From: Allocatelliglobosispora scoriae
GTDB taxonomy: Bacteria; Actinomycetota; Actinomycetes; Mycobacteriales; Micromonosporaceae
Length of the DNA stretch: 64,000 nucleotides
Reading direction: 5' to 3'
Assembly (NCBI RefSeq): GCF_014204945.1
Contig: NZ_JACHMN010000001.1
Location: forward strand, 186,001 to 250,000
Shown here: piece by piece, positions 19,125-27,371 of the stretch
Position numbering within the stretch: the stretch's first letter is position 1
Layout of the letters: each line of letters starts with the position of its first letter
Position numbers and translations under genes: made by a program
Notes under the pieces: generated by a model
Database searches by the model: none
Told to the model about the DNA's origin: nothing
The model's input: only the letters and a program-made list of their open reading frames with translations

Positions 19125-19457
19125 TCAATCAAAGGCAAGCAGGAACGAATTCCAAGCTAGACCAGCCCCATCCACTAAAACCTGATATTTCGACACATCT
19201 CCATTAAAAGGTAGTGATGAGGTAGTGCTGGTGAATATGTCAATCAGTGACTGCCGTTGAGGTACGGGCGCCGATGCCGCCGGTCGTCGCGTTTCATGCC
19301 GTCGTAGTGGCGCCTCCGCAAGTATGACCAGGTCAAGCATTGTGTGACTCTGCCGAGCAGGGCAGTGGATCAGTTCTGCCAAGCGGTAGTAGATCTTGTT
19401 TTCGTCAACGGGCAGCCCGGTGTCAGGGCCGTTGAAGCGCCTCAGGATTTCGGACAA
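19125..19457 (-). CDS. Possible small protein overlapping the LamG gene start
   Basis: A 110-residue reading frame with a TTG start, ending at TGA 19125-19127 just upstream of the LamG gene and overlapping its alternative TTG by TTGA. Codon use is much less GC3-biased than in neighbouring genes. The protein looks plausible (KIYYRLAELIHCPARQ near the start, YQVLVDGAGLAWNSFLLAFD at the end). The frame stays open upstream to a TAA at 19584-19586 without ATG or GTG, so the true start is unclear. It could instead be untranslated leader. Translational coupling to the giant gene is possible. Confidence 0.4.
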   Translation of the reverse strand: MSEILRRFNGPDTGLPVDENKIYYRLAELIHCPARQSHTMLDLVILAEAPLRRHETRRPAASAPVPQRQSLIDIFTSTTSSLPFNGDVSKYQVLVDGAGLAWNSFLLAFD

Positions 19458-19745
19458 GGATTCCCAAACGGGATCGGAAATTGGCTGGCAAAAGGCAGGA
19501 TCGGCGCGTGCTTGACGGGCGGTCGCGACGGTGGTGCCGCGACGGCGACCACGGACACCCGGCCACCGTGTGACACCGAGCCGTTATCGCGCAACGGATC
19601 TGCGGGATTCACGCATGCACTCGCCGAAGATCTGAAACTACCGGCGAGTATGTCACGGACTGCCATCGGGCCGGGCCGCAGCCAACCGGCCGGTGACGGC
19701 TCGACGGACGGTTCGGGTACGTCGTATGTGGACGGCGCGTCGCCG
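19458..19745. other. Gap of 288 bases upstream of the LamG cluster
   Basis: No firm gene. A 74-codon minus-strand frame (19442-19666, starting MAVRDILAGSF) overlaps the small ORF in another frame and could be a 5' piece of it if a frameshift exists. I see no clear -35/-10 pair, though the segment probably carries the promoter of the LamG cluster. Confidence 0.3.
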
Positions 19746-21638
19746 TCATCGCCGCCTGGGCCGGTCCGGCAGCCGCCGTCCAGGCGGCCGCTGACGAGGC
19801 AGTCCGGTGGCGCGGTGCCGGGGACCGCCCGTCCGGGCTGGCCGCAGCGTGCCGTCGGCCCGCAGCGCCAGCAGGGGAGCGGCGAGGCAACTGGCGCTGC
19901 GCTCGGCGACCGCGAGCAGGGCGACCGCGAGGAGTCCGCTGCCGGACCAGGTGAGGACTCCGATGAGGAGGATCACCCCGAACCCGACGCCCTCGGCAAG
20001 CTCCGTGCGGACGGCATCGAGGCTCCGCAGCCCGCGTGGGCGCGCGCCGAACTTCGCGGTGCGGCCCCACGGACGGGACCGGCCGAGCCAGCCGCTCAGC
20101 CCGGCGCTGCACTCGACTCGGCTCAGCGCGGCCCGGGCCAGGGCCGCCTGCGCCGCGTCGGTGGCGGAGCAGCCGGTGGCGTGCCGGTGGGCCAGCATGC
20201 CGATCCACTCCATCGATGCCCGGCCGGCCACGAGTGCGAGCAGCGCCGCGATCGGCACCGCTGCCGCCGGGCGCAACCAGGCCGCCGCGAGCACCACAGC
20301 CGCGACGAGCCACACCGTGGTGGCGCTCAGCCCGGTGACGACGCTGCGCAGGCCGTGGTTGGCGAGCAGCAGCTTCTGCACCGGACGCAGCGAGGACGGC
20401 GCTGCCCAGCGTGCGGGCAGGTAGAGCCGCCAGTGCCGCCGCAGCTCCTGTACGGGGCCGCGGATCCACCGGTGCCGCTGGGCGCGGTAGCCGTCGAAGG
20501 TCGGCGGGATCAGCCCCCGGCCGAGGCTCTCGTCGAGGTAGAGCCCGTGGTGGCCGGCCGCGTGCAGCCGGATCGCCAGCTCCGAGTCCTCGGTCGGGCA
20601 CCACTGCGCCCACCCGCCGACTCCGTCCAGCGCGCTGCGCCGCAGCAGGCACATCGTGCCGGTGGTGAGCGCCGTGTGCTGCTCGTTGCGGCTCACCAGG
20701 TAGGTGGCGTACATGATCCGGTACTCCCAGTAGCAGGCCCGCAGGTAGGGGTTGCCGGCCCAGTCGCGGTAGTCGTGCCTGGTCTGCACGAAGTCGATCG
20801 CCGGGTCGTCGAAGTACCCGGCGAGCGAGGAGAGGAAGTGCGGCGACGCCTGGTAGTCGGCGTCGACCACGGCGATGAGCTCCGCGTCCAGATCGGTGTG
20901 GCGCAACGCGTGGTTCAGCGCACCGGCCTTCGCCCCGGTCAATGGCGCGACGTGCAGGAAGGTGAAACGTCTGCCGAGGCGGCGGCAGTGCTGCTCCACC
21001 GGCCGCCACAGCCGCTCGTCGACGGTGTTGTTGTCGATGACGATCACCTCGAAGTCGCGGTAGACCTGCCGGGCCAGCGCGTCGAGGGTGGCGCAGACGA
21101 CCTCGGGCGGCTCGGCGTAGGTCGGCACGTGCACGCTGATCAGGCGGCCGCCGCCGCGGACGGCGGCCGGATCGAGCCGCTTCGGCCGGGTCCAGCCGTC
21201 GCGGCACAGCACCTCCCGGTGGAGGTGTCCGTCGATCAGCCTGCTCGGCAGCGTCACCGCCCCCGCCGCCGCCCAGGCGACGGCGAGCACCGCCACGACC
21301 GGTCCGGCGTCGACGGTGGCGGCGAACACGATCCAGAAGGCCGCGAAGAGCACGTGCAGCTGCGCGGCGGCGGCGCTCGCCCACCGCCCCGCTGGATGGG
21401 ACCGTCCGAAAGCGAGGCTGAGCGCGCCGATGGCGGCCACGGCGAGGGCGGCGGTGACGGACTCGCCGGTGACGGCCCAGCCGCCCAGGGCGCTCGCCGC
21501 GGCGATCCCGGCGATGACCTCGCGTTCGTGACGCAGGGGGCCGCCGACCCGGCTGCGGCGCCACAGCAGTGCGGCCGCACCCAGGTTCGCCAGCGCTGTG
21601 GTCGCCAGCGCCGCGGCGCACACGTCGAGCACGGCCAT
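19746..21638 (-). CDS. Membrane GT2 glycosyltransferase (cellulose synthase-like)
   Basis: 630 residues. Four or five hydrophobic segments precede the catalytic domain and several follow it. Family 2 motifs are complete: an early nucleotide-binding region (VHVPTYAEPPEVV, IDNNT), VDAD at 258-261, TED at 349-351 and QRHRW at 387-391. This D,D,D,QxxRW set marks processive beta-glycosyltransferases that use UDP-sugars at the inner membrane face and push polymer out. No PilZ domain is seen. The Arg/Pro-rich last 35 residues look disordered. A GGGAGA ribosome site lies just before ATG 21638. It diverges from the Tat-exported protein gene. The polymer made is unknown. Confidence 0.88.
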   Translation of the reverse strand: MAVLDVCAAALATTALANLGAAALLWRRSRVGGPLRHEREVIAGIAAASALGGWAVTGESVTAALAVAAIGALSLAFGRSHPAGRWASAAAAQLHVLFAAFWIVFAATVDAGPVVAVLAVAWAAAGAVTLPSRLIDGHLHREVLCRDGWTRPKRLDPAAVRGGGRLISVHVPTYAEPPEVVCATLDALARQVYRDFEVIVIDNNTVDERLWRPVEQHCRRLGRRFTFLHVAPLTGAKAGALNHALRHTDLDAELIAVVDADYQASPHFLSSLAGYFDDPAIDFVQTRHDYRDWAGNPYLRACYWEYRIMYATYLVSRNEQHTALTTGTMCLLRRSALDGVGGWAQWCPTEDSELAIRLHAAGHHGLYLDESLGRGLIPPTFDGYRAQRHRWIRGPVQELRRHWRLYLPARWAAPSSLRPVQKLLLANHGLRSVVTGLSATTVWLVAAVVLAAAWLRPAAAVPIAALLALVAGRASMEWIGMLAHRHATGCSATDAAQAALARAALSRVECSAGLSGWLGRSRPWGRTAKFGARPRGLRSLDAVRTELAEGVGFGVILLIGVLTWSGSGLLAVALLAVAERSASCLAAPLLALRADGTLRPARTGGPRHRATGLPRQRPPGRRLPDRPRRR

Positions 21639-21895
21639 GGTGTCTCCCTACCTCCGCGCTCGGCGGTGTCCGGATACCGATTCACGGTGTCAGCACCGCC
21701 AGGCCGTCACCAGGGTCGTCACCCGAAGGGGGCGGGCCACGGCCGAGTGACCTCCACAGGGGGATCCCGAACGTGAGACCTCGGATGGGCGATCGACGAG
21801 GTCGGCCGGGGGAGCGCACGCTGGCTGCACTCCGACCAGTCGGGCACCGTACCGGTAGGCCCGCTCGCCGGCCGTATCGTCCCCTGGAGGCTGGA

Positions 21896-22906
21896 ATGGA
21901 TCCATCCGTCTCATCGCCGAACGCCGTCGAGGGCGGCGTCGAGCGCAGAACCGTGCTCAAGGCAGCCGGTGTCGTCGGTCTCGCGGCGGCGGCCGGTGCG
22001 ACCGTGCTCGCCGAGAGTGCCCAGGCCGCATCGCAGAATGTGGACTTCTGGATCAGCATCGGCAACGCCCGCACCGTCGACGGCAACCCGTCCAAGATCA
22101 CGATCACCGTGGAGGTGGGCAACGCGGGGACCGAGGCCGCGACCCAGCCCGTCCGGGTCATCCTGATCACGCCGTACTACGCCAACTTCGACCACGCGGC
22201 GCGGCCGTACTTCCTGTTCAACCGCTACATCGTGCAGAACGCCGACCCGGCCGTCCCGGAGATGATGGAACTGATCATCCCGGCGGCGAAGCTCGGCGTG
22301 CACCAGGGCGAGAAGTTCGACGTCGGGCTGGACCTTCTGCAGGACGGGCCGCGCCTGTTCGACATGATGAGCGGCTACGTCCTCGCCGGTGGCGACACCG
22401 AGACGAGCCTGCTCAACAACGAGGCGATCGCGAGCGTCGACGTGCCGATCGGGCCGCCGCTGTCCCTGCCTCCGGGCCGCAACCCGGTCAACTTCTTCTT
22501 CATCTCCGAGACCGCGCTGCTGCGGACCGGCCAGACCGCCAACCAGGTCATCAAGGTCGGCGCCGTGGACGCGATGCCCGCGCTGAACACGGCCCGGTTC
22601 ATCTACGTCTCGCCCTACCGCGCGAAGATCAACCGAAACGTCGCGCCGGGCAACTGGACCTTCCTGCACTCCGAGACCGACGTGCGCATCCCGGACGTGG
22701 TCAGCATCCCGGTCTCGCCGCTGAACCTCATCCCCAACCTGCCGATCGGCAGCCTGCTCGCCATCAACATCCCGCTGGTCGCCAGCGATCGGGCGCTGGC
22801 CTGCCGCGGCGGCAAGGGCTTCCTCGCCGTCTCCGCCACGGGCAGCGACTTCGACGTCCAGCCGCAGATCGCGATGGGCCGGATCGCCACCATCCAACCC
22901 ATCTGA
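21896..22906 (+). CDS. Tat-exported protein, unknown function
   Basis: 336 residues, with ATG 21896 preceded by GGAGG. The twin-arginine signal (RRTVLKAAGVVGLAAAAGA, cleavage near AQA) predicts folded export. The mature part is beta-rich (VDFWISIGNARTVDGNPSKI, VRVILITPYYANF) and reads like an Ig-like or structural repeat-free domain. No catalytic motif or family is recognised. A strong terminator follows immediately. The gene diverges from the glycosyltransferase across 257 bases. Confidence 0.82.
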   Translation: MDPSVSSPNAVEGGVERRTVLKAAGVVGLAAAAGATVLAESAQAASQNVDFWISIGNARTVDGNPSKITITVEVGNAGTEAATQPVRVILITPYYANFDHAARPYFLFNRYIVQNADPAVPEMMELIIPAAKLGVHQGEKFDVGLDLLQDGPRLFDMMSGYVLAGGDTETSLLNNEAIASVDVPIGPPLSLPPGRNPVNFFFISETALLRTGQTANQVIKVGAVDAMPALNTARFIYVSPYRAKINRNVAPGNWTFLHSETDVRIPDVVSIPVSPLNLIPNLPIGSLLAINIPLVASDRALACRGGKGFLAVSATGSDFDVQPQIAMGRIATIQPI

Positions 22907-22908
22907 GG

Positions 22909-22948
22909 TTCCGCTGCCGGGCGGCCCGCACGCCGCCCGGCAGCGGAA
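22909..22948 (+). terminator. Strong hairpin terminator
   Basis: A perfect 16-base stem (22909-22924 with 22933-22948) around an 8-base loop, directly after the TGA at 22904-22906 and followed by two more A residues. It should end transcription of the Tat-exported protein gene before the DUF4291 gene. Confidence 0.8.
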
Positions 22949-22992
22949 AACCCGGCGACAGCCCGCCAGGCGGCCGGTTACGCTCACCGATC

Positions 22993-23559
22993 ATGACAAC
23001 CATCCCGGTACGCCAGGTCCGGGCGCTGCACGACGACGAGACGATCACGGTGTACCAGGCGTACTCCCCGGTGATCGCCGACCCCGCCATCGCACACGGC
23101 CGGTTCGCCGACGGCTTCAAACGCGACCGGATGACCTGGATCAAGCCCTCGTTCCTCTGGATGATGTACCGCAGCGGCTGGGCGGCCAAACCCGGCCAGG
23201 AACGGGTGCTGGCGATCCGGATCCGCCGTGAGGGCTTCGACTGGGCGCTCGCCAACAGCGCCCTGAGCAGCTACGAGAGCGACGTCCACGGCTCCCGTGC
23301 GGAGTGGAAGGAGTCGCTGCGGGCACCGGTGCGGATCCAGTGGGACCCCGAGCGCGACCTGCACCTGCGCCCGCTGCCGCACCGGGCCGTCCAGATCGGA
23401 CTCTCCGGCGACGCGTCGCACCGATACGTCGACGACTGGACCGTCCAGATCACCGATGTCAGCGACCTGTGCCACCGGATCCACGCCCTCGTCACCGCCG
23501 GCGATCTCGCCGCCGCGTCCGCGCTGCTGCCCGCCGAGACGCCCTACCCGCAGGCCTGA
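22993..23559 (+). CDS. DUF4291 protein
   Basis: 188 residues spanning the whole DUF4291 family, with its signature RMTWIKPSFLWMMYRSGWA and the later RAVQIGLSG and YVDDWTVQITD segments. The family is widespread and uncharacterised; no catalytic residues are established. It is cytoplasmic, with no signal or membrane span. It stands alone between terminator 22909-22948 and the MFS gene. Confidence 0.9.
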   Translation: MTTIPVRQVRALHDDETITVYQAYSPVIADPAIAHGRFADGFKRDRMTWIKPSFLWMMYRSGWAAKPGQERVLAIRIRREGFDWALANSALSSYESDVHGSRAEWKESLRAPVRIQWDPERDLHLRPLPHRAVQIGLSGDASHRYVDDWTVQITDVSDLCHRIHALVTAGDLAAASALLPAETPYPQA

Positions 23560-23569
23560 CCAGCGGGTT

Positions 23570-23585
23570 CCGCCGGGCCCGGCGG
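23570..23585. terminator. Self-complementary GC hairpin
   Basis: CCGCCGGGCCCGGCGG is a perfect 16-base palindrome 11 bases after the DUF4291 stop. It may act as a weak terminator. There is no T-tract. Confidence 0.35.
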
Positions 23586-23750
23586 TGCGATAGGCTCATC
23601 AGCGCTCGCCCTCGGGTCGAGCATGCGCAACGGCAAGCGACGTCACCGCCTCAGGCACCGACGTTCTCGCCCCGTTGACTCGATGCCCGCGACGCGGTGC
23701 CGACCATCCGGCGCCGCGTTCCCTGCCGAGCCCGACGGGTCGTCCCTGCC

Positions 23751-24992
23751 ATGAACCTCACTCTGTTGCGCCACCGTGACTTCAGCCTGCTCTGGTGGGC
23801 CGGATTGCTCTCGATGACCGGTGACTGGGCGCTGCGTATCGCCCTGCCGATCTACGTCCTGCGGCTCACCGGCTCGCCCGCCACCGTCGCCGCCACGGTC
23901 CTCGCCTCGCTGGCGGCGGGGCTGCTTCTCGGCGTACCCGCCGGGATCTGTGTGGACCGCTGGGACCGGCGGCGCGTGCTCGTCGCGACCAGCGTGCTGC
24001 AGGCGGTGGCCCTGCTGCCCCTGCTCGCGGTGAGCGCGGCGCCGCGGGCCTGGATCGTGGTCGTGGTGGCCTTCGCCGAGGCGGCGCTGGCGCAGTTCGC
24101 GGCCCCGGCCGAGGGCGCCCTGCTGCCGAGGCTGGTCCCCGCCGACCGGCTCGCCGCCGCGAACGCGCTCAACGCCCTCAACAACTTCGTCGCCCGGCTC
24201 GCCGGGCCGGTGCTCGGCGGTGCCGTCGTCGCGACGCTCGGGCTCAGCGGAGCCGCCGTCCTCGACGCGGCCACCTTCGCCCTCGCCGCGCTGCTCGTCG
24301 CGCTGATCGGCGGGCGCCACCGGGCCGACCGCGAGGAGCACCGGCTGCGGTACGAGCTGGTGGAGGGCCTGCGCGCGGTGGCGCGGAACCGGATCGCCCG
24401 GGCGATCCTGGTCTTCGTCACGGTCATCTCGATCGGCGAGGGGATGATGCTCACCCTCTTCGCCGCCTTCGTCACCCGCGCGCTGCACGCCGGTGCGCGG
24501 GAGATGAGCTGGCTGCTCGCTGCCCAGGCGGTCGGCGGCATCATCGGCAGCCTCGCCGCGACCCGGCTCACCCGCGCCCGCCCGGTCGCGCTCGCGGCCG
24601 TCTGCTTCGCGCTCTTCGGCCTCGGCGACCTCCTGATCATCAACTATCCCCGCTGGTCCGATGCCCTGTGGCCGGTGATCGTGCTCTTCTTCCTGATCGG
24701 CGTCCCGGGCGCGATCGGCAGCGCCGCGGCGATCACGCTCTTCCAGCAGCAGACCGTGGACCGGCTGCGGGGCCGGGCCTTCGCGGCGCTCGCCATGTGC
24801 CAGGCGGTCGCCGGGATGGTCGGCGCGGCCGTCGCCGGGGCGCTCGGCGACCGGGTCGGCGTGATGGACCTGCTCACCGTGCAGGGAGCCGCGCACCTGC
24901 TGGCGGCGGGGCTGCTGCGGTTGCTGGCGGGCCCGGGACCGGAGTCGGCGGCGCCGCGCTCCGACGTGCCCGAGGCGGCGGCCGTCCCGTGA
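23751..24992 (+). CDS. MFS transporter (MFS_3/enterobactin-exporter-like)
   Basis: 413 residues with about ten to twelve membrane helices. It shows the MFS signature between helices 2 and 3 (GVPAGICVDRWDRRRVL), and a second half beginning after the basic loop RADREEHRLRYELVEGLRAV. The layout MNLTLLRHRDFSLLWWAGLLSMTGDWALRIALPIYVL fits the drug-efflux-like MFS_3 family. It should export a small molecule by proton antiport. The substrate is unknown and there is no dedicated neighbour to suggest one. The start at ATG 23751 lacks a ribosome site but begins at the conserved N terminus. Confidence 0.87.
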   Translation: MNLTLLRHRDFSLLWWAGLLSMTGDWALRIALPIYVLRLTGSPATVAATVLASLAAGLLLGVPAGICVDRWDRRRVLVATSVLQAVALLPLLAVSAAPRAWIVVVVAFAEAALAQFAAPAEGALLPRLVPADRLAAANALNALNNFVARLAGPVLGGAVVATLGLSGAAVLDAATFALAALLVALIGGRHRADREEHRLRYELVEGLRAVARNRIARAILVFVTVISIGEGMMLTLFAAFVTRALHAGAREMSWLLAAQAVGGIIGSLAATRLTRARPVALAAVCFALFGLGDLLIINYPRWSDALWPVIVLFFLIGVPGAIGSAAAITLFQQQTVDRLRGRAFAALAMCQAVAGMVGAAVAGALGDRVGVMDLLTVQGAAHLLAAGLLRLLAGPGPESAAPRSDVPEAAAVP

Positions 24993-24995
24993 CGG

Positions 24996-25649
24996 TCAGC
25001 CCGCGGCGGACGAGCGGATCAGCCGCGCCGCGAGCGGCAGCAGCGCGATCTCGGCCGGGCCGAGCGCCGGGTTGGCGGTGCGGCGCGCGACCGCCTCCGC
25101 CAGCGCGGGCAGCGGGTGCATGCCGGGCTCGGCGAGGAAGGCGCTCAGCACCTCCCCGGCGGCCCGCCGCAGGTTGAACGCCGGATTCACCGCCGCCTCG
25201 GCCATGATCAGGGCGGACACCGCCACGTCCAGCTCCGGCGGGCCGTCGGCGCTGTCGCGCCAGTCGATCACGACCGGGCCGTCCGGCCCGAGCAGCACGT
25301 TGTCCAGGTGCAGGTCCAGGTGCAGCACCCGGTGGGCGGGGTCGGCCGAGAGCCGCGCCGGGACCAGGTGCAGCCGGCGGTGCAGGTCTGCGAGGACGCG
25401 CGCGGCCTCCGCCGTCGCGAGGTCCCCGGCGACGAGCGCGGCCAGCATCGTCGGTCCGTCGATCCGCGCGAGCACCAGGTCCGCGCCGCTCGCGACGAAG
25501 ACGGTGGGTACGGGGAACCCGAACGCCTCGACGTGCGCCATCATCGCCGCCTCGGCGGTGACGTCACCACCGAGCCGGTAACGGCGCAGGACCCGCTTGC
25601 CGTAGAGCGCGAAGACATCCGCGTCGCGGCCGGAGGCGAAGGGGATCAA
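24996..25649 (-). CDS. Small APH-fold kinase
   Basis: 217 residues, a compact phosphotransferase. HLDLHLDN (His110, Asp112, Asn117) is the catalytic loop and Asp129 in VVIDWRDS binds magnesium. The N-terminal lobe is short (about 60 residues). The TTG start at 25649 overlaps the TGA of the PH-domain gene as TTGA, so translation is coupled to it. The stop is 3 bases from the convergent MFS stop. Close relatives are annotated as APH/choline-kinase family; the substrate is unknown. Confidence 0.85.
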   Translation of the reverse strand: MIPFASGRDADVFALYGKRVLRRYRLGGDVTAEAAMMAHVEAFGFPVPTVFVASGADLVLARIDGPTMLAALVAGDLATAEAARVLADLHRRLHLVPARLSADPAHRVLHLDLHLDNVLLGPDGPVVIDWRDSADGPPELDVAVSALIMAEAAVNPAFNLRRAAGEVLSAFLAEPGMHPLPALAEAVARRTANPALGPAEIALLPLAARLIRSSAAG

Positions 25650-26014
25650 GAGATGTAGTGGAGGATGATGTTGTGCACGTGCTGTGCCTTGTTGTCACCC
25701 CGGAAGTCGACCTCGTAGGTGTGCGTACCCACATGGATCGCGATCGAGCCGGTGGAGAAGAACTGCCCGGCCCACGACTTGTTCGCCACCACGCTGACAC
25801 TCGTGATCTTCGAGTAGGGGATGCTGGTGATCGCGACCCGCTTGCCGACGAACGACTTGTCCTGGATTATCACGCGCCGGTTGGTCAGGCCGATGAACCC
25901 GGTCCCGGTGCCGATCGCGTCGTAGACCGCGATGATCTGCTCGCCCTCGAGCAGGCCGCTGCGGATCTGCTGGAGCTGCTCGGACCTGTCGTGCGGGATC
26001 GTCTGTTGAGCCAT
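25646..26014 (-). CDS. Bacterial PH-domain protein
   Basis: 122 residues, cytoplasmic. A short N-terminal helix (SEQLQQIRSGLLEGEQIIAVYDA) leads into a PH-like fold with TGTGFIGLTNRRVIIQDKSF and ISSIPYSKI-like strands (here ITSIPYSKITSVSV), ending in GDNKAQHVHNIILHYIS. This matches the bacterial PH (bPH_4/YvbH-type) family. ATG 26014 has AGGAGG at about 9 bases. It is the first gene of a two-gene unit with the APH-fold kinase. The family's ligand is not known; lipid binding should not be assumed. Confidence 0.85.
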   Translation of the reverse strand: MAQQTIPHDRSEQLQQIRSGLLEGEQIIAVYDAIGTGTGFIGLTNRRVIIQDKSFVGKRVAITSIPYSKITSVSVVANKSWAGQFFSTGSIAIHVGTHTYEVDFRGDNKAQHVHNIILHYIS

Positions 26015-26234
26015 CGTGCCAATCCTCCTGAGGGGATCCGCCGGTCGGGGCTCCCAGTCTTGCTCAGCCTGTCCAACTCGACCACTCGGCGCGTTCCTGA
26101 GAAATTGCTCAGTTCCCGTTGAGTACGCGGACTCTGTCCCGCCGCCACCGCTGCTGGCAGCGTCAACGCCGTGACCGACACCCCTGTGAAGTCGCCCCGC
26201 CGATCCCGTCTGCGCGAAGGGCTGGTCCCTGTCC

Positions 26235-27320
26235 GTGGATGACCACGTCGACGGATCGGTGCGGTGGCTCCGGCTGCGTACCGGCCTCATGGCCGCGGCG
26301 GGAGCCACCGCACTGGTGCTCGCCTGCCTCACCGCATCCGGCCTGGGCGGCACCGGGGGCACCGCCTCCCTCATCGCCGTCCTCTTCGGCTGCTACCTGC
26401 TGCTGCTCGCGGCGGCGGCGATACCGGCGGCGCTGGCGCTGCGGCAACTGGTCGACCCGCGTACCGAAGCGTCGGCCGGGTGGGGTCGGGCGCTGCTGGC
26501 GCCCGCCTGCGCCGGCCTGCTGCTGGGCTTCGCGGCGAGCGAGGTCTGGCCCGACCCGGACCCCGCCCCGGGGGGCCTCTGGCTGGTGACCGAGATCGGC
26601 GTCCAGCTTTTCCTCTCGGCGCTCTGCACCAGCCTCGTGCTCGTCGTCGCGCGAGTGCCGCGGCCCTGGCTGACCGGGAGCATGGGGACCGTCGTCGGCG
26701 CCCTGCTCGTCGGGGGTTACCTGCTGATCGCCGCCGACGGCACCCCGCCGGTCGCCGTCTGGGTCGTCGCCGGTGGCACGGGTGCGCTGGTGGCGGCACT
26801 GACCGTCGGGCCGGTGCTGCGACCGACACTGCGCCTGGCCGTCTACGCCCTGTGCTGGGTGATCGTCCTGTGCGGCAACGCCGCGCGCCCGATCCCGTCG
26901 ACGGCCGCCGATCGAGCCGCGATCGAGCAGCTGGCCGTCCCGCTGGTCGCCCCGGACCTGCCCGGATGGTTCGTCGAGCGGGCCGAGGCGGTCGCCGGTC
27001 GGCTGGAGGTCACCATGGCGCCGGACGCGGACCGGTACGCCGCACCCGGGGCGGGCGGGCCCCGGATCCAGGTCACGGTGCTGGCGGCGCCGACGGGATT
27101 CGCCCCGCCGACCAGGTGCGCGCCGTTCGCCGTCGACGCGGCGCCCGCCGAGCCCTGCCGGGAGGTCTCCACCGGCGTGTGGGAGGACGCGAGCGGCACG
27201 TACGCCGTACGCCAGGGCGTCGGCTTCCTCGTCCTCGTCAGCGGCCCGGCCGCCGTCGTCCCGCTGCGGGAGGCCGCGGAGTCCCTGCGGCCGGTCACAG
27301 CCGAGCAGCTCGTCCCCTGA
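26235..27320 (+). CDS. Membrane protein with C-terminal extracytoplasmic domain
   Basis: 361 residues, GTG start. The first 215 residues form six or seven hydrophobic helices. The remaining 145 are soluble and contain two cysteines (CAPFAVDAAPAEPC) that may form a disulfide outside the cell. The ending VPLREAAESLRPVTAEQLVP is helical. There is no known family. It is divergent from the PH-domain gene and ends just before a long bidirectional terminator. Confidence 0.78.
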   Translation: MDDHVDGSVRWLRLRTGLMAAAGATALVLACLTASGLGGTGGTASLIAVLFGCYLLLLAAAAIPAALALRQLVDPRTEASAGWGRALLAPACAGLLLGFAASEVWPDPDPAPGGLWLVTEIGVQLFLSALCTSLVLVVARVPRPWLTGSMGTVVGALLVGGYLLIAADGTPPVAVWVVAGGTGALVAALTVGPVLRPTLRLAVYALCWVIVLCGNAARPIPSTAADRAAIEQLAVPLVAPDLPGWFVERAEAVAGRLEVTMAPDADRYAAPGAGGPRIQVTVLAAPTGFAPPTRCAPFAVDAAPAEPCREVSTGVWEDASGTYAVRQGVGFLVLVSGPAAVVPLREAAESLRPVTAEQLVP

Positions 27321-27323
27321 AAC

Positions 27324-27364
27324 GGAAGCGGGCCCGAGCGCGGTGTGCGCTCGGGCCCGCTTCC
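27324..27364. terminator. Bidirectional terminator, 18-base perfect stem
   Basis: Bases 27324-27341 pair without mismatch to 27347-27364 around GGTGT. It lies in the 51 bases between two convergent genes and should stop transcription from both sides. Confidence 0.88.
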
Positions 27365-27371
27365 GGTCGCG

